Shown: positions 1-9,571 of the stretch, piece after piece
How the letters are laid out: each line of letters starts with the position of its first letter
Numbering within the stretch: position 1 is the first letter of the stretch
NCBI GenBank assembly: GCA_037447655.1
Contig: JBBHKE010000967.1
Coordinates: forward strand, 416,297-480,296
Source: Zygnema cylindricum
Lineage: Eukaryota > Streptophyta > Zygnematophyceae > Zygnematales > Zygnemataceae
Direction: 5' to 3'
DNA: 64,000 bases
Notes under the pieces: model-generated
What the model was told of the DNA's origin: nothing
The model's input: only the letters and a program-made list of their open reading frames with translations
Databases searched by the model: none
Program-made: the position numbers and the translations under genes

Positions 1-630
1 GACAACAAAATCGTATGCTGAGTCATTGCGTGTTAGTCAACAAGACTCCACGAATCTCGTAAAACAATCCGAGCCGTCCAAAAATAGATATTGTGTGATT
101 GACGCGATTTCGCGTCACCACCACTTGAAAAATACCGGCGGCCTTTGTCCGCCGTCCGTCGCTCTAGTTCGGCACCCTCGATGTCGCGCCACGTAATCCC
201 AAATTCCACTTGACGAAACGACGTCAAACCATCCAAGTTTGTCCGTACCGCAATTACGTACATCGCCATAAATTACGCTTACCAATTTTAAGTACTCCTG
301 TAAAATAACATTCTTTGTACCGTCGCGTCCATTTCCATAAATGCCACCTGTCGCATTATGTTTTGTACGTGCGACGTACCATTTCAATCTCTTCGAATAT
401 TTTACGTCGGATCGCGTCGCAATCCGCCGTCCATTTCTTAACGCATTCCGCGTCACTCAATTACTCCATCACGTCCCTTTAATTTTACTCATACATTTAT
501 TCCCCCAATCCACAAATCCATTCGAAACTCCATTTGTATAACCACATTAGTTCCGGTAATAACATACGCACGAAACGTCGCGTGCGCACAAAATGTCGCG
601 TACGCACGAGACTAACATTTCAGAACAACA
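1..630 (-). repeat. 3' LTR of element C (cut by window edge)
   Basis: It matches 3013-3615 almost base for base, except that 27 bp are missing from the other copy. On the minus strand it begins TGTTGTTCTG at 630, directly after a purine-rich tract (GGGGGAG, 631-637) that fits a plus-strand primer site. The rest of the LTR lies to the left of the window. Confidence 0.9.
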
Positions 631-1079
631 CTCCCCCGAAATTTTAGTTTCGTGCACCCTTAATAAAGTATGCAACGTATCAAATGTAACTGTACCTTTC
701 CGTACCTCCAAATTTCTCCTTTTTTTTTCTTCATTCAAACGTCACCACTGCTTCCGCTGACGTCACCACTGTTCTTGCTGCCTCCAGCCATGTCTTCTGA
801 AATTTGTCTTTCCACAACACACCATTGCTTCCACTCCCTCCTTCCAAATACGTCCTTCTCGACTACGCCATTATTTTTCCTGCCTTTTTTTAGGTCTTCA
901 AAAATATATAAAACGATCTTTTCAATCTAATTTCAAAAATTCAAATACCAAATCCGAATCTTACAAGGTTGGCGAATGTCAAAAAGTGACTACCTTCATA
1001 AGACATACATTTCATATAAATCCTTAAAGATGAAAGATTTTCCATAAATTCTTGTTCCCAAATAAAATCCTCCATAAAT
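631..1079 (-). other. Non-coding 3' part of element C interior, with polypurine tract
   Basis: No coding sequence is recognised here on either strand. The last bases before the 3' LTR, read on the minus strand, form a purine run (TTTCGGGGGAG) that is the likely polypurine tract. The rest is AT-rich, with a short run of trinucleotide-like repeats around 750-790. Confidence 0.6.
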
Positions 1080-1571
1080 TTATTTTTCACGATGTTTTCT
1101 CTTTATCACCTTTTGCAAATGTTTTCTTCTATGGTTGGTCTTTTGATATCTGCATCTTTTCTTTGTTCTCTTACTGCAGTTCGATGTCTTGCCAAAATTT
1201 ATACCTTTATCACAATTTTTTTTTCTGATTTTTCTAATTTTTGTTATTTTATTTTCTTTCCCACTATCATGACATTTCTCTTTTAATCCAATTTTCTGAA
1301 CACCTTTCATCTCTCTCTCTCTAAGTACAATAATCTCCTCATGCAAATTAACTTCAATTTCCACTTCCAAATGACCTTCACCTCCTCCAACTATTCTCAC
1401 TTCAATAACCTCTTCTTCTTGTAAATATTTATCACTCACCAATCTGTCATCGGAAAAATTGACAGAAACCAAATCCTTTTCTGTCACCTCTTTCTCCACT
1501 CCATTTTTGGTGGCAGCACATGTTTCCTTTCCTTCCTCATTTTCCATATTTAGAAAAATAACAGTCGGCAA
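1080..1571 (-). CDS. Second ORF of element C, unknown protein
   Basis: This 163-codon ORF lies downstream of gag in the same orientation. I do not recognise it. The first 80 residues are acidic (many Glu and Asp); the last 70 are strongly basic, with runs of Lys and Arg and several Cys and His that do not form a clear zinc-knuckle pattern. It has no D[ST]GA, DDE or YVDD motif, so it is not a leftover of standard pol. It may be an unrelated captured sequence or a degraded integrase-RT linker. Its first ATG lies about 45 bp beyond the gag stop. Whether it is translated is unknown, and an open frame of this size could occur by chance in this purine-rich DNA. Confidence 0.35.
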   Translation of the reverse strand: MPTVIFLNMENEEGKETCAATKNGVEKEVTEKDLVSVNFSDDRLVSDKYLQEEEVIEVRIVGGGEGHLEVEIEVNLHEEIIVLREREMKGVQKIGLKEKCHDSGKENKITKIRKIRKKNCDKGINFGKTSNCSKRTKKRCRYQKTNHRRKHLQKVIKRKHREK

Positions 1572-1616
1572 GTATACAAATTCATCAACGGGAAGTGTAG
1601 CCCTTCGTGTCGGGGG

Positions 1617-2399
1617 TCAAACCCGATTGTCATCCCATCCATTTCGAAAAATTCGTGTGACACATGCACTTTTATAAAGTGGACATACTCTAAAAGTATG
1701 TCCTAAATCATTCCAATAAAAACAATTTTCTGATTTACCACTTTTTCTATTTTTCTGAAATTGTGATCTCACACCCTGATAATTCCCCCTATTCTTTAAA
1801 GCCTCTTTATCATCTTCTTCATCTAAAACAAATCTGATAGCTAAAGGTAAGCTCCAATCCTTTTTATCAACTTGTTTTAATCTATCTAAAGCACACCTAT
1901 ATTCTTTAGGTAATCCTTTCATTAACAAGAGAACCTTTTGAACATTTGTAAAGTTTCCTCCTGCAATATCATTTTCTGCAAACAATCTTTGCAAACTAAG
2001 GCAATATTTCAACATGCTACCTCCAGCATATTTATATTCAAATATTTTTGTAGCACTAATCATCCAATGATACACATAAGTCTTTTGATAAGTGCATTCT
2101 AAACACTTCCACAATTCAGCTGCACTCTTCACATCAAGGTACATCATTACAAATTCCTTTGTCATAGATAGCTTGATAATCCTCAAGCACTCCAGGTTTT
2201 TCTCCTCCCATTCAGACGATGTTTCGACACATGTCCCATCCACCACATCCATAAGCTCCCTCAACTTGAAGTAGCTCTCCATAATACTCCTCCAACAATA
2301 ATATTCAGTTCCATCAAATATGGGTAAGTACGATTCATTCAATATGGGTAGCCATGGGCGTGGGCCCATAACCTGTTGTCCATAGCCATTTCTAGCCAT
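1617..2399 (-). CDS. gag: Gag of element C (copia-type, UBN2-like) with damaged zinc knuckle
   Basis: An intact 260-codon ORF for a copia-type capsid/nucleocapsid protein. It has the usual plan: an N-terminal PIFDGTEYYCW substrate-like motif (residues about 27-37), a helical capsid core with the WKCLECTYQ and KVLLLMKGLP blocks, and a C-terminal single zinc knuckle. The knuckle reads CFYWNDLGHTFRVC, so the second Cys of the CX2CX4HX4C pattern is Trp and zinc binding is probably lost. The ORF starts inside the 5' LTR: the first nine codons are LTR sequence, and the next codons (V-M-G-P) are the primer-binding site. No pol follows, so the particle would need enzymes from a relative. Confidence 0.8.
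   Translation of the reverse strand: MARNGYGQQVMGPRPWLPILNESYLPIFDGTEYYCWRSIMESYFKLRELMDVVDGTCVETSSEWEEKNLECLRIIKLSMTKEFVMMYLDVKSAAELWKCLECTYQKTYVYHWMISATKIFEYKYAGGSMLKYCLSLQRLFAENDIAGGNFTNVQKVLLLMKGLPKEYRCALDRLKQVDKKDWSLPLAIRFVLDEEDDKEALKNRGNYQGVRSQFQKNRKSGKSENCFYWNDLGHTFRVCPLYKSACVTRIFRNGWDDNRV
2360..2372 (-). promoter_or_regulatory. Primer-binding site of element C (anticodon arm of tRNA-iMet)
   Basis: On the minus strand it reads GTTATGGGCCCAC, one base inside the 5' LTR end. This is the exact complement of the anticodon arm of plant initiator tRNA-Met (GTGGGCCCATAAC), not of a tRNA 3' end. It is read through as codons V-M-G-P of gag. Confidence 0.75.
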
Positions 2400-3615
2400 G
2401 GATTCACCCTCGGAAGCACCATAGACTACCCAAAAACAGCCTACTTTGAATCAACACAGAATTCTACAAAAATAACAAAACAAGCTGAAACTACATCAAC
2501 AGATATTATCTAGGATTTGGAATAACCTCACAAAGTTTCAGACAAATGTAATAAACAGAGCGATCACATCATCTAGTCAAAGTTGCAGAAAAACAGTTTG
2601 CCAGAACTTTGATAAAACAGACTAACTTCACAAAGAAGTAAAACACAGACCAGGCACACAATAGTCCTGCAAATCTGTGACAATAATAAAAATACAAAGA
2701 GGAACACACATGCAGAATTTCAGATAATTCTGCTAACAGATCTGAGAGTAATCCTCAGATAAAAATTACCAAAAAACACCATAAACAGTTTTTGGTCCAA
2801 AAGTTCCTATGTCTTAAAATGACTAAGCCCTACAAGTATAAACTAGAGCTCACTACTAAACGTACGGAGGCATACCAGCCGTACGCTATCTACCAGCTAC
2901 CTCAATTAATGTTAATATACCCGAATACTTCAAGGTATGTCAAAATGAGTAAAAGTACACTAATAACTAATTCACAAAAAGACAAAACAATGTTTAACCA
3001 AATATTTACACCGACAACAAAATCGTATGCTGAGTCATTGCGTGTTAGTCAACAAGACTCCACGAATCTCGTAAAACAATCCGAGCCGTCCAAAAATAGA
3101 TATTGTGTGATTGACGCGATTTCGCGTCACCACCACTTGAAAAATACCGGCGGCCTTTGTCCGCCGTCCGTCGCTCTAGTTCGGCACCCTCGATGTCGCG
3201 CCACGTAATCCCAAATTCCACTTGACGAAACGACGTCAAACCATCCAAGTTTGTCCGTACCGCAATTACGTACTTCGCCATAAATTACGCTTACCAATTT
3301 TAAGTACTCCTGTAAAATAACATTCTTTGTACCGTCGCGTCCATTTCCATAAATGCCACCTGTCACATTATGTTTTGTACGTGCGACGTACCATTTCAAT
3401 CTCCTCGACCGCCGTCCATTTCTTAACGCATTCCGCGCCACTCAATTACTCCATCACGTCCCTTTAATTTTACTCATACATTTATTCCCCCAATCCATAA
3501 ATCCATTCGAACCTCCATTTGTATAACCACATTAGTTCCAGTAATAACATACGCACGAAACGTCGCGTGCGCACAAAATGTCGCGTACGCACGAAACAAA
3601 CATTTCAGAACAACA
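2374..3615 (-). repeat. 5' LTR of element C
   Basis: 1,242 bp. On the minus strand it starts TGTTGT and ends ACAACA, a 6-bp terminal inverted repeat. It contains the gag start codon and first nine codons near its 3' end. Unlike the B/F/K/N/W LTRs, I see no tRNA-like block in it. Confidence 0.9.
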
Positions 3616-4858
3616 TTACTCTCCTCTCCTTCCTCCACAAACCCTTCGGGTTGTCGCATGAAGATCTCCTCTTCCAATTCTCCATACAAAAAGGCTGTTT
3701 TGATGTCTATCTGGTGCACTTCCATGTCTTCCGCGTTGCCAATATGAGAAGTATGCGGACGGAGGGAAATCAGACCACCGGGGCAAAGGTTTCCTTGTAG
3801 TCAATTCCCTCTTTTAGTGTAAATCCCTTTGCCACTAATCGGGCCTTGTAGCGCTCAATTGTGTTATCTGGGTTCAGTTTTAATTTGAAAACCCACTTAC
3901 AACCGATTGGTTTTCGGTTAGGTGGACAATCAACCAGCTCATAAGTATCGACTACCATAAATGAGGCCATCTCCTCATTGATGGCTGTCTTCCACCGGTT
4001 TCTTTCTGGACAAGTCATCGCCTCTCCATAAGTTTGAGGTTCATCTTGATAAGATAGTTTAGTTACCTTGTTATTAACCTGTTTTTCTTGCAGTCTTTTG
4101 CTACTTCTCCTCCCCCCTCAAAATCTGAGGCTTGAATAGATGGTTCTCGTGGATTCTTTTGCACAAACTCCTATCCCTTGATTCCGAATCAATTTCCACC
4201 ACGTCTTCCGCTTCGGGTAGAGTTGCTACTAGAGTTTCCACAGCCGAGTCCTTTTCGGTTTGATTTGTACCTGCAAGAATATCATCGTCTCTAAAACCCG
4301 GATATTTAGGGAGCTCAAAGTCATCGGAATTTTCTGACTCAAATCTGATTTTTACTGACTTTGTATATTTGAAGGGATCCACACACTTTTCTTCATCCAT
4401 AACTACTAGATGCTTTACTAAGATTATATCTTCCCTTTTTAGATCATAAACTCTATATCCTTTAACATCCTCGTAATATCCTAATAAGTATCCCGATTTT
4501 CCTTTATGATCTAGCTTCGAATTAGACCGATCTGTATCTAGACTGAATACTTGACTGCCCAAAACCTTTAAGTGAGATAAGTCTGGTTTCCGGCCTGTCC
4601 ATCTCTCATAAGGTGTTTGATCTTTTATAGCTGAAGTAAGAACTATATATTTGAGGTAATTAGCACAGTTCATTGCTTCTGCCCAAAACCTTTTTCCTAT
4701 CTTCTTATCTGACAACATACTTCTAGCACTATCACTTAGTGTTCTATTTAACCTTTCAGCTACCCCATTCTGTTTTAGGTTTTCTACAACTATCTTTTGG
4801 TGTTGGACCCTATCTTCCCTCAGAAAATCCTCAAACTGGTTAGAAGTATACTCTCCAC
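3616..4858 (-). pseudogene. pol: Element B pol: integrase C-half and reverse transcriptase N-half
   Basis: Read leftwards from 4858: end of the integrase core (EQNGVAERLN-like remnant near 4760), the integrase C-terminal region (FWAEAMN, YERWTGRKPDLSHLKVLGSQVF), a variable linker, then the RT entry block (NRWKTAINEEMASF, CKWVFKLKLNPDNTIERYKARLVAKG). The reading frame is broken several times, for example near 4100 and 3770. It stops at the GFVEEGEES block where element C is inserted. The catalytic YVDD region is not in the window. Confidence 0.8.
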
Positions 4859-4863
4859 CATTG

Positions 4864-5903
4864 TGTAGAAACTAATGGTTTTGAAGTATTTTCTACGTCT
4901 GAAAAGAAATATAGAAGCCGAGGCAGTCTATCTCTAACTTCTCTCTCCAACTCTCAAACTTGTCGCAGTCACTGAAAAATTGGAGAGGAAGCTAGAGCCA
5001 TGGCTACCTAGGCTATCCTGAGGTTTACGGGAAATTTATATTAGTTCGGATTTATTTATTTAAAAGGTATGTGCGGGCGGCAGGAATTGATCATTGTACC
5101 TACCGGCCGGCAGACAGGATATACCGGTAGCCTTAGCCGTTAAGTCTAGTAGTCATGATAAAGATTGATAGTTATTTAAATATGTATACGTATGATTATT
5201 CATTTAACTATAATAGATTACGGGATACATAGATCCGGTAATATATAAAGTACAGATTACGGTACGGACTATAAATCAATACCGCGCATTTGTTTCGTAA
5301 ATGAAACAAATACCGCACATGTATTTATTACGGCTACGATTAAATTAGATTCTAAATCGGACGGCCGCAATTAGCGTCGAGATCGCGGAGGAAGTTTTCG
5401 GTGGTTTGTGGCCATCGCCACATCAGATGACGCGTGGCGAAATTTCGTTGGATCGTGGAATCCCCGGAGATTATGGCATCGAATCCGGATATGACATGTG
5501 TCGACATTTAGGCCTTGTCGTATAATGTCCGTACCTAAAGTAAACCGGCAGCTGTACTTTTGCGTACGGAACTCAATTCGGCTTGGTTCCGTACATCACT
5601 AGATAGAGTCTGTGAGAGAGATAGGACTTAGAAAAATTAGGAGATAGGACCCTCTCTCCCAGAGAGCTTTTGTACAAAAGGTCAACTTTGACCCTCCATA
5701 ACTTACTGCTCAGGGGAACAAATTCAGAGATTCTTTTTGATATCAACTCAAGGGAGTCTTCTCTTCACAGGGATGAAGGTGGTCAGAGTTTTTGTGTGCC
5801 AGGGTGGCAGTTATTTTTGCTTAAACACAAAGGGGTCAGGATTATCCTAGAGGCATCTTGGAAGCTGTCCACTCTGAGGACTTATGGAGGTCTCAGAGTT
5901 TCA
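4864..5903 (+). repeat. Solo LTR (F/B type) inserted in element B integrase
   Basis: 1,040 bp, starting TGTAGAAACTAATGG and ending TTTCA, closely similar to the F LTRs. It is flanked by a perfect 5-bp target duplication, cattg (4859-4863 and 5904-5908). Removing it rejoins the GDNGGEYTS block of B integrase. A single LTR with matching duplications indicates unequal recombination between the two LTRs of a former full element. Confidence 0.92.
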
Positions 5904-5908
5904 CATTG

Positions 5909-6695
5909 TCACTCCATACTCTCTTGATTGGAGTTTCATGGAGTTTTTCGCTTCATGCTTTATATTGTCTAAAATAATCCTGAGCTTCTGACTTGTTTTT
6001 CAAAAAATACACCCGCGAATACCGAGACCAATCATCAGTTATAGTCATCATAAATCTCTTCCCCCCCGTTGAGGGCACTCTAGCCGGTCCCCAAATATCT
6101 GTGTGTACTAGATCTAGAATTTTTTCTCCCTTATAGGTGGCTCTTTTAGGAAAGGGTAATCTGTGTGTTTTACCTTGAGCACATCCACTACAATCACTTA
6201 TATTATCATTCTCACTAAACTTAATCCCTTCCACCACTCCCATCTTTTTCATCTCTCTTAACTTGTCTAGATTCACATGCCAAAGCCTCTTATGCCACAT
6301 CATAATATCATGAACACCAGCATAATAAAGTTTCTTCGTTTCATTACTTAAGATCAGCCTAAACATCTCATGGCTACCTTTCTCAGCAATGAAATAGACA
6401 TCCTCCTCAAAACTAGCAGTAAAGACTCCTTCTCTAGTGCTAGTGAAAAAACCCTTATCATCTAAATAGATGTAGAAATAAGGTTTTTCTTCAGCTCGAG
6501 AATAAACAATACATCGGAGAATTTTAATATTGATGTCTTTCCTTCTACTAACACTTTCAGATCTACCGATCCTACAAGAGTAGTGGTGACTATCCTCCCA
6601 TCCCCGTACTCTATCTCTACGGTGGGAATCTTTCTTATCTTAGTGAACAGGTGCCTATCCTTACACATGTGCATGGAGGCACCTGATCTCTATAA
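5909..6695 (-). pseudogene. pol: Element B pol: protease remnant and integrase N-half
   Basis: From right to left on the minus strand: protease flank (MHMCKDRHLFTK, IEYGDGRIVTTTLVGSVDLKV), the pre-integrase HHCC zinc region (WHKRLWHVNLDKL ... CSGCAQGK), and the integrase core up to the first catalytic Asp (LVHTDIWGPAR) and TDDWSRYSRVYFL. The protease active site (normally DSGA) is destroyed by a stop and frameshift just upstream of MHMCKD, and another frameshift lies near 6462. The same upstream lesion is present in element F. Confidence 0.82.
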
Positions 6696-6696
6696 T

Positions 6697-7826
6697 CTAG
6701 CCTGCTTCACCTTTCAATCCACCGTAAGCACATTTCTGCCTTCGTGGAATTTCAACCTCATTTTTCGCCTCCAACTCCTCATCCAAAAGGAGCTCATCGT
6801 CCTCGTCCTCGGATTCCGCCTCAAGTACCTTTGTGACAAGGGCCTTTTTCTTTCCTCTCGGGGTACCACCGGTCTGCCCCTCCTTTAACCAAAGCTCGGT
6901 TAGCTTAGTGCACTCTGCCATATAGTGCCCCGGTTTCTTACAAAAATGACATAAACCTTTGGGAGCCCTTGGTTTGAACTTCAGCCTGTTTTTTCTGCTC
7001 CCTACCCCCATAGTTTCCGACTGGTTTCCGGGAATCCTTCTTCCTCCAGTCAGTCGCTGTTGCCAAGGCTTGGCCACTCTTTCCTACCCTTCGGATCTCA
7101 ATCGTATTCTCTCGAACGAGAATCATCCCTACTATTGAGTTCCATATCCACCTTGAGTCCGGCAAGTCCTGCACACGGTTGACTATGTTCTCGAACTCAT
7201 CAGGTAACTTCATCAGTAAACAGTTAACCTTTTCTTTTTCACTAAAATCTTTTCCCGCACTCTCTAGCTCCATCAAGAGTGTAGCAAGCTCATTGCAAAA
7301 ATCCAACATATTTCCCCCTTTGTATACATTCTCCTTAACTTTCTGATTTGCCAACTGTTGTTGTTGAATCGTACCACTTCGGTACATCTCTATGAGAGCC
7401 ATCCAAAGATCGGATGCCCTTTCTACCTGCAAATGAGGACATGCAAGTCCTTGAGTCAGATGGCGTAGGATAAAGTGCTTTGCCGCCATATTGTTGAAGT
7501 CCCAAGTTTCAGTATCATTCTCCTCGTTCCTCGGAATAGGTGACATGAATGCCGAACCAGTTGCTATTGGTGTGGTCGCCTCCTTCTCCTTTCCTTTGTC
7601 CACCAGCTCTCTTTCTTTTGTTTCCTCCGTTGAAGGTGGATCCTCTTCTCTGGTGAATCTGCTTCCTCCAAACCCTGGAGGAATTCGAAGACTTGATGGG
7701 CGCCCCAACCGTCCACTCACTATCCCCTAAAACCTTTTTTTGCATAGAGCTCCTATCATCATACTTTCTCGGTATATGAAGCTTGTTCCATTAAAGATTG
7801 GTACCCTAGAGGGTGGGCCCATAACT
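6697..7826 (-). pseudogene. gag: Element B gag with in-frame stop codons
   Basis: Copia-type gag read on the minus strand. The frame begins at the ATG inside the primer site (M-G-P-P-S-R-V-P-I-F-N-G). A Trp codon conserved in N, K and W is a TAG stop in B and F (RF*GIVSGR). Further on are the capsid blocks (MAAKHFILRHLTQGLA, YRSGTIQQQQLANQKVKE) and an intact CCHC knuckle (CHFCKKPGHYMAEC, near 6920-6960). An acidic tail precedes protease. It would not yield full-length Gag without stop suppression. Confidence 0.82.
7812..7825 (-). promoter_or_regulatory. Primer-binding site of element B
   Basis: Minus strand GTTATGGGCCCACC, one base inside the LTR end, is complementary to 14 nt of the anticodon arm of plant tRNA-iMet. 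Confidence 0.8.
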
Positions 7827-8881
7827 TGAAACTCTGAGACCACCATAAGTCCTCAGAGTGGACAGCTTCCAAGAAGCCTCTAGGATAACCTTGACCCCTT
7901 TGTGTTTCAGAAAAAATAACTGCCACCCTGACAGACAAAATCTTTGACCAACTTCACCCTTGTGAAGACAAGACTCCCCTGAGTCGATAGCAAAAAGAAT
8001 CTCTGAATTTGCTCCCCTGAGTCGTAAGTTATGGAGGGTCAAAGTTGAACTTTTGTACAGAAGCTCTTTGGGAGAGAGGGTCCTATCTTCTAATTTTTCT
8101 AAGTCCTATCTCTCTCACAAACTCTATCTACTGATGTACGGAGCCAATCAGATTTCAGTTCCGTACACAAAAGTACAGCTGCCAGTGTAATTTCTGTACG
8201 GACAGTGTAGGACATGGCCTAAATGTTGACACGTGGTATGTCCGGATTCGCTCCCTTAATCCTCGGAGATGCCGCAATCCAATGTGCTTCCGCCATGTGT
8301 CATCCGATGTGGCGATGACCACAAACCGGCAAAATCCTCTTCAGCGATCTCGGCGCTAATTCCGGCTGTCCGATTAAATTCACATTTAATCGTAGCCGTA
8401 ATAAATGCATGCACGGTATTGTTTCACTAAAGAGATAAATGCGCGGTATTGGTTTCTTATCCGTACCGGAATCCGTACTTTTACTTTTACAAGATATATG
8501 TCTCTCGTAAACAGTTACAATTAAATGAACTATCCTACGTATAAATGTTTAAATAATAATCAAACCATATACTACATAACACTACTTCTAGACTTAACGG
8601 CTAAGGCTAACGGCTACCGGCTGTCTGCCGGCCGGTAGGTACCAGGATCAAATCCTGTGGCCGGCACATATCTTTTAGTTAACAAACCACTAACTAATAT
8701 ATATTTTCCCGTAAACCTCTGGATAGCCTAGGTAGCCATGGCTCTAGCTCCCTCTCCAATTTCTCAGTGACTGCAACAAGTTTGAGAGTTGGAGAGAGAA
8801 GTTAGAGGTAGACTGCCTCGGCATCTTTCTTATTTCTATTCAGACCTAGAAAATACTTTAAAAAGACCATTAATTTCTACA
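7827..8881 (-). repeat. 5' LTR of element B
   Basis: 1,055 bp, minus strand TGTAGAAATTAATGG to TTTCA, collinear with the F LTRs. It contains the antisense tRNA-like block (8590-8666), a GTAC-rich promoter segment (about 8130-8215) and the paired stem-loops of the leader (about 7960-7995). Confidence 0.92.
8590..8666 (+). promoter_or_regulatory. tRNA-like block in U3 of element B, antisense to the element
   Basis: An A-box-like stretch (ACGGCTAAGGCTAACGG) is followed about 40 bp later by GGTACCAGGATCAAATCCTG, which resembles a tRNA T-arm and B box. It lies on the strand opposite to the element's genes. Confidence 0.5.
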
Positions 8882-9571
8882 AAGAGTGTACCGTACAAAA
8901 AATTACAGGTAGCGTCGTACTTTCTGTACGGTCCATATACGATATGAGCATAATGTAACATTTGTCACATTCGGAATTATCATCTCGCGTTCTGGAAATC
9001 CTGCAATCCTCTCGGATACTGCCACGTGTCACCCGCAATGGGAGTGTCCGAAAAAGCCAAGTCGTCCACTCCAAAATCTCAGCTCGCACCACGACCGTTC
9101 GATGAAGACTGTCATTTAATATTGGCAGTTTAAATAATGTGTCGTTTCGTTAATTCTGCGTGGTACGGAATTTGTGCGGTATAATACGTTTCCGTGTTCA
9201 AGCCGTCCCGTAAGCAGTTAAATGAAACATATAGTATCGTTCACATTTATATAATTGTTGTACCCTATATAATTCAGCACCGATCCTTTACTATTTGATA
9301 AAGCTACCGCCTACCGGATACTTGACGGATGACAGGTACCATGATCAACTCTTGTGTCCGTCAAGATCTTTTTGATACACCTACCTTAAACTACAGCTTG
9401 TCTCTCTCTCTGGGAAGCATGGGCAGCTAAGGTTCTAGCTTCCTCTCCAACTTTCAGTGACTGTGACAATTGTGGGGGTTTGGAGAGTGGAGCGAGAGGG
9501 AGGCTGCCTTTGTTGACTTCCTGTTATTAAGTTTCCTTTATTCACACCTAGAAAATATATACATTTCAACA
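8882..9571 (-). repeat. LTR fragment D (outer part)
   Basis: Minus strand begins TGTTGAAATGTATAT at 9571 and contains TTTTCTAGGTGTGAA, the signature near the start of this LTR lineage. A degenerate tRNA-like block lies at about 9296-9366. It is cut at 8882 by the insertion of B. Its outer end abuts the gag of element E, so D itself inserted into E. Confidence 0.8.

Larger units (their letters stand above)
1..3615 (-). mobile_element. Element C: gag-only Ty1/copia-like LTR retrotransposon, nested in element B
   Basis: Two near-identical LTR copies in the same orientation (1-630 and 2374-3615) flank only about 1.74 kb of internal DNA. Read on the minus strand, this holds a gag ORF, a second ORF of unknown kind and a polypurine tract. 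There is no protease, integrase, reverse transcriptase or RNase H, so it is non-autonomous. It interrupts the reverse transcriptase of element B. The five bases after its outer end (ttact, 3616-3620) would be one copy of the target duplication, but the other copy lies left of the window. By eye the LTRs differ by about 8-9 substitutions and one 27-bp gap over 600 bp, so it is among the younger insertions here. Confidence 0.85.
3616..8881 (-). mobile_element. Element B: copia retrotransposon, 3' part beyond window
   Basis: Minus-strand element with its 5' LTR (7827-8881), primer site, gag, protease, integrase and start of reverse transcriptase in the window. It is cut at 3616 by element C, so the rest of RT, RNase H and the 3' LTR lie left of the window. 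A solo LTR (4864-5903) also interrupts its integrase. It is a close relative of element F and shares several inactivating lesions with it (see findings). It sits inside LTR fragment D. Confidence 0.85.
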
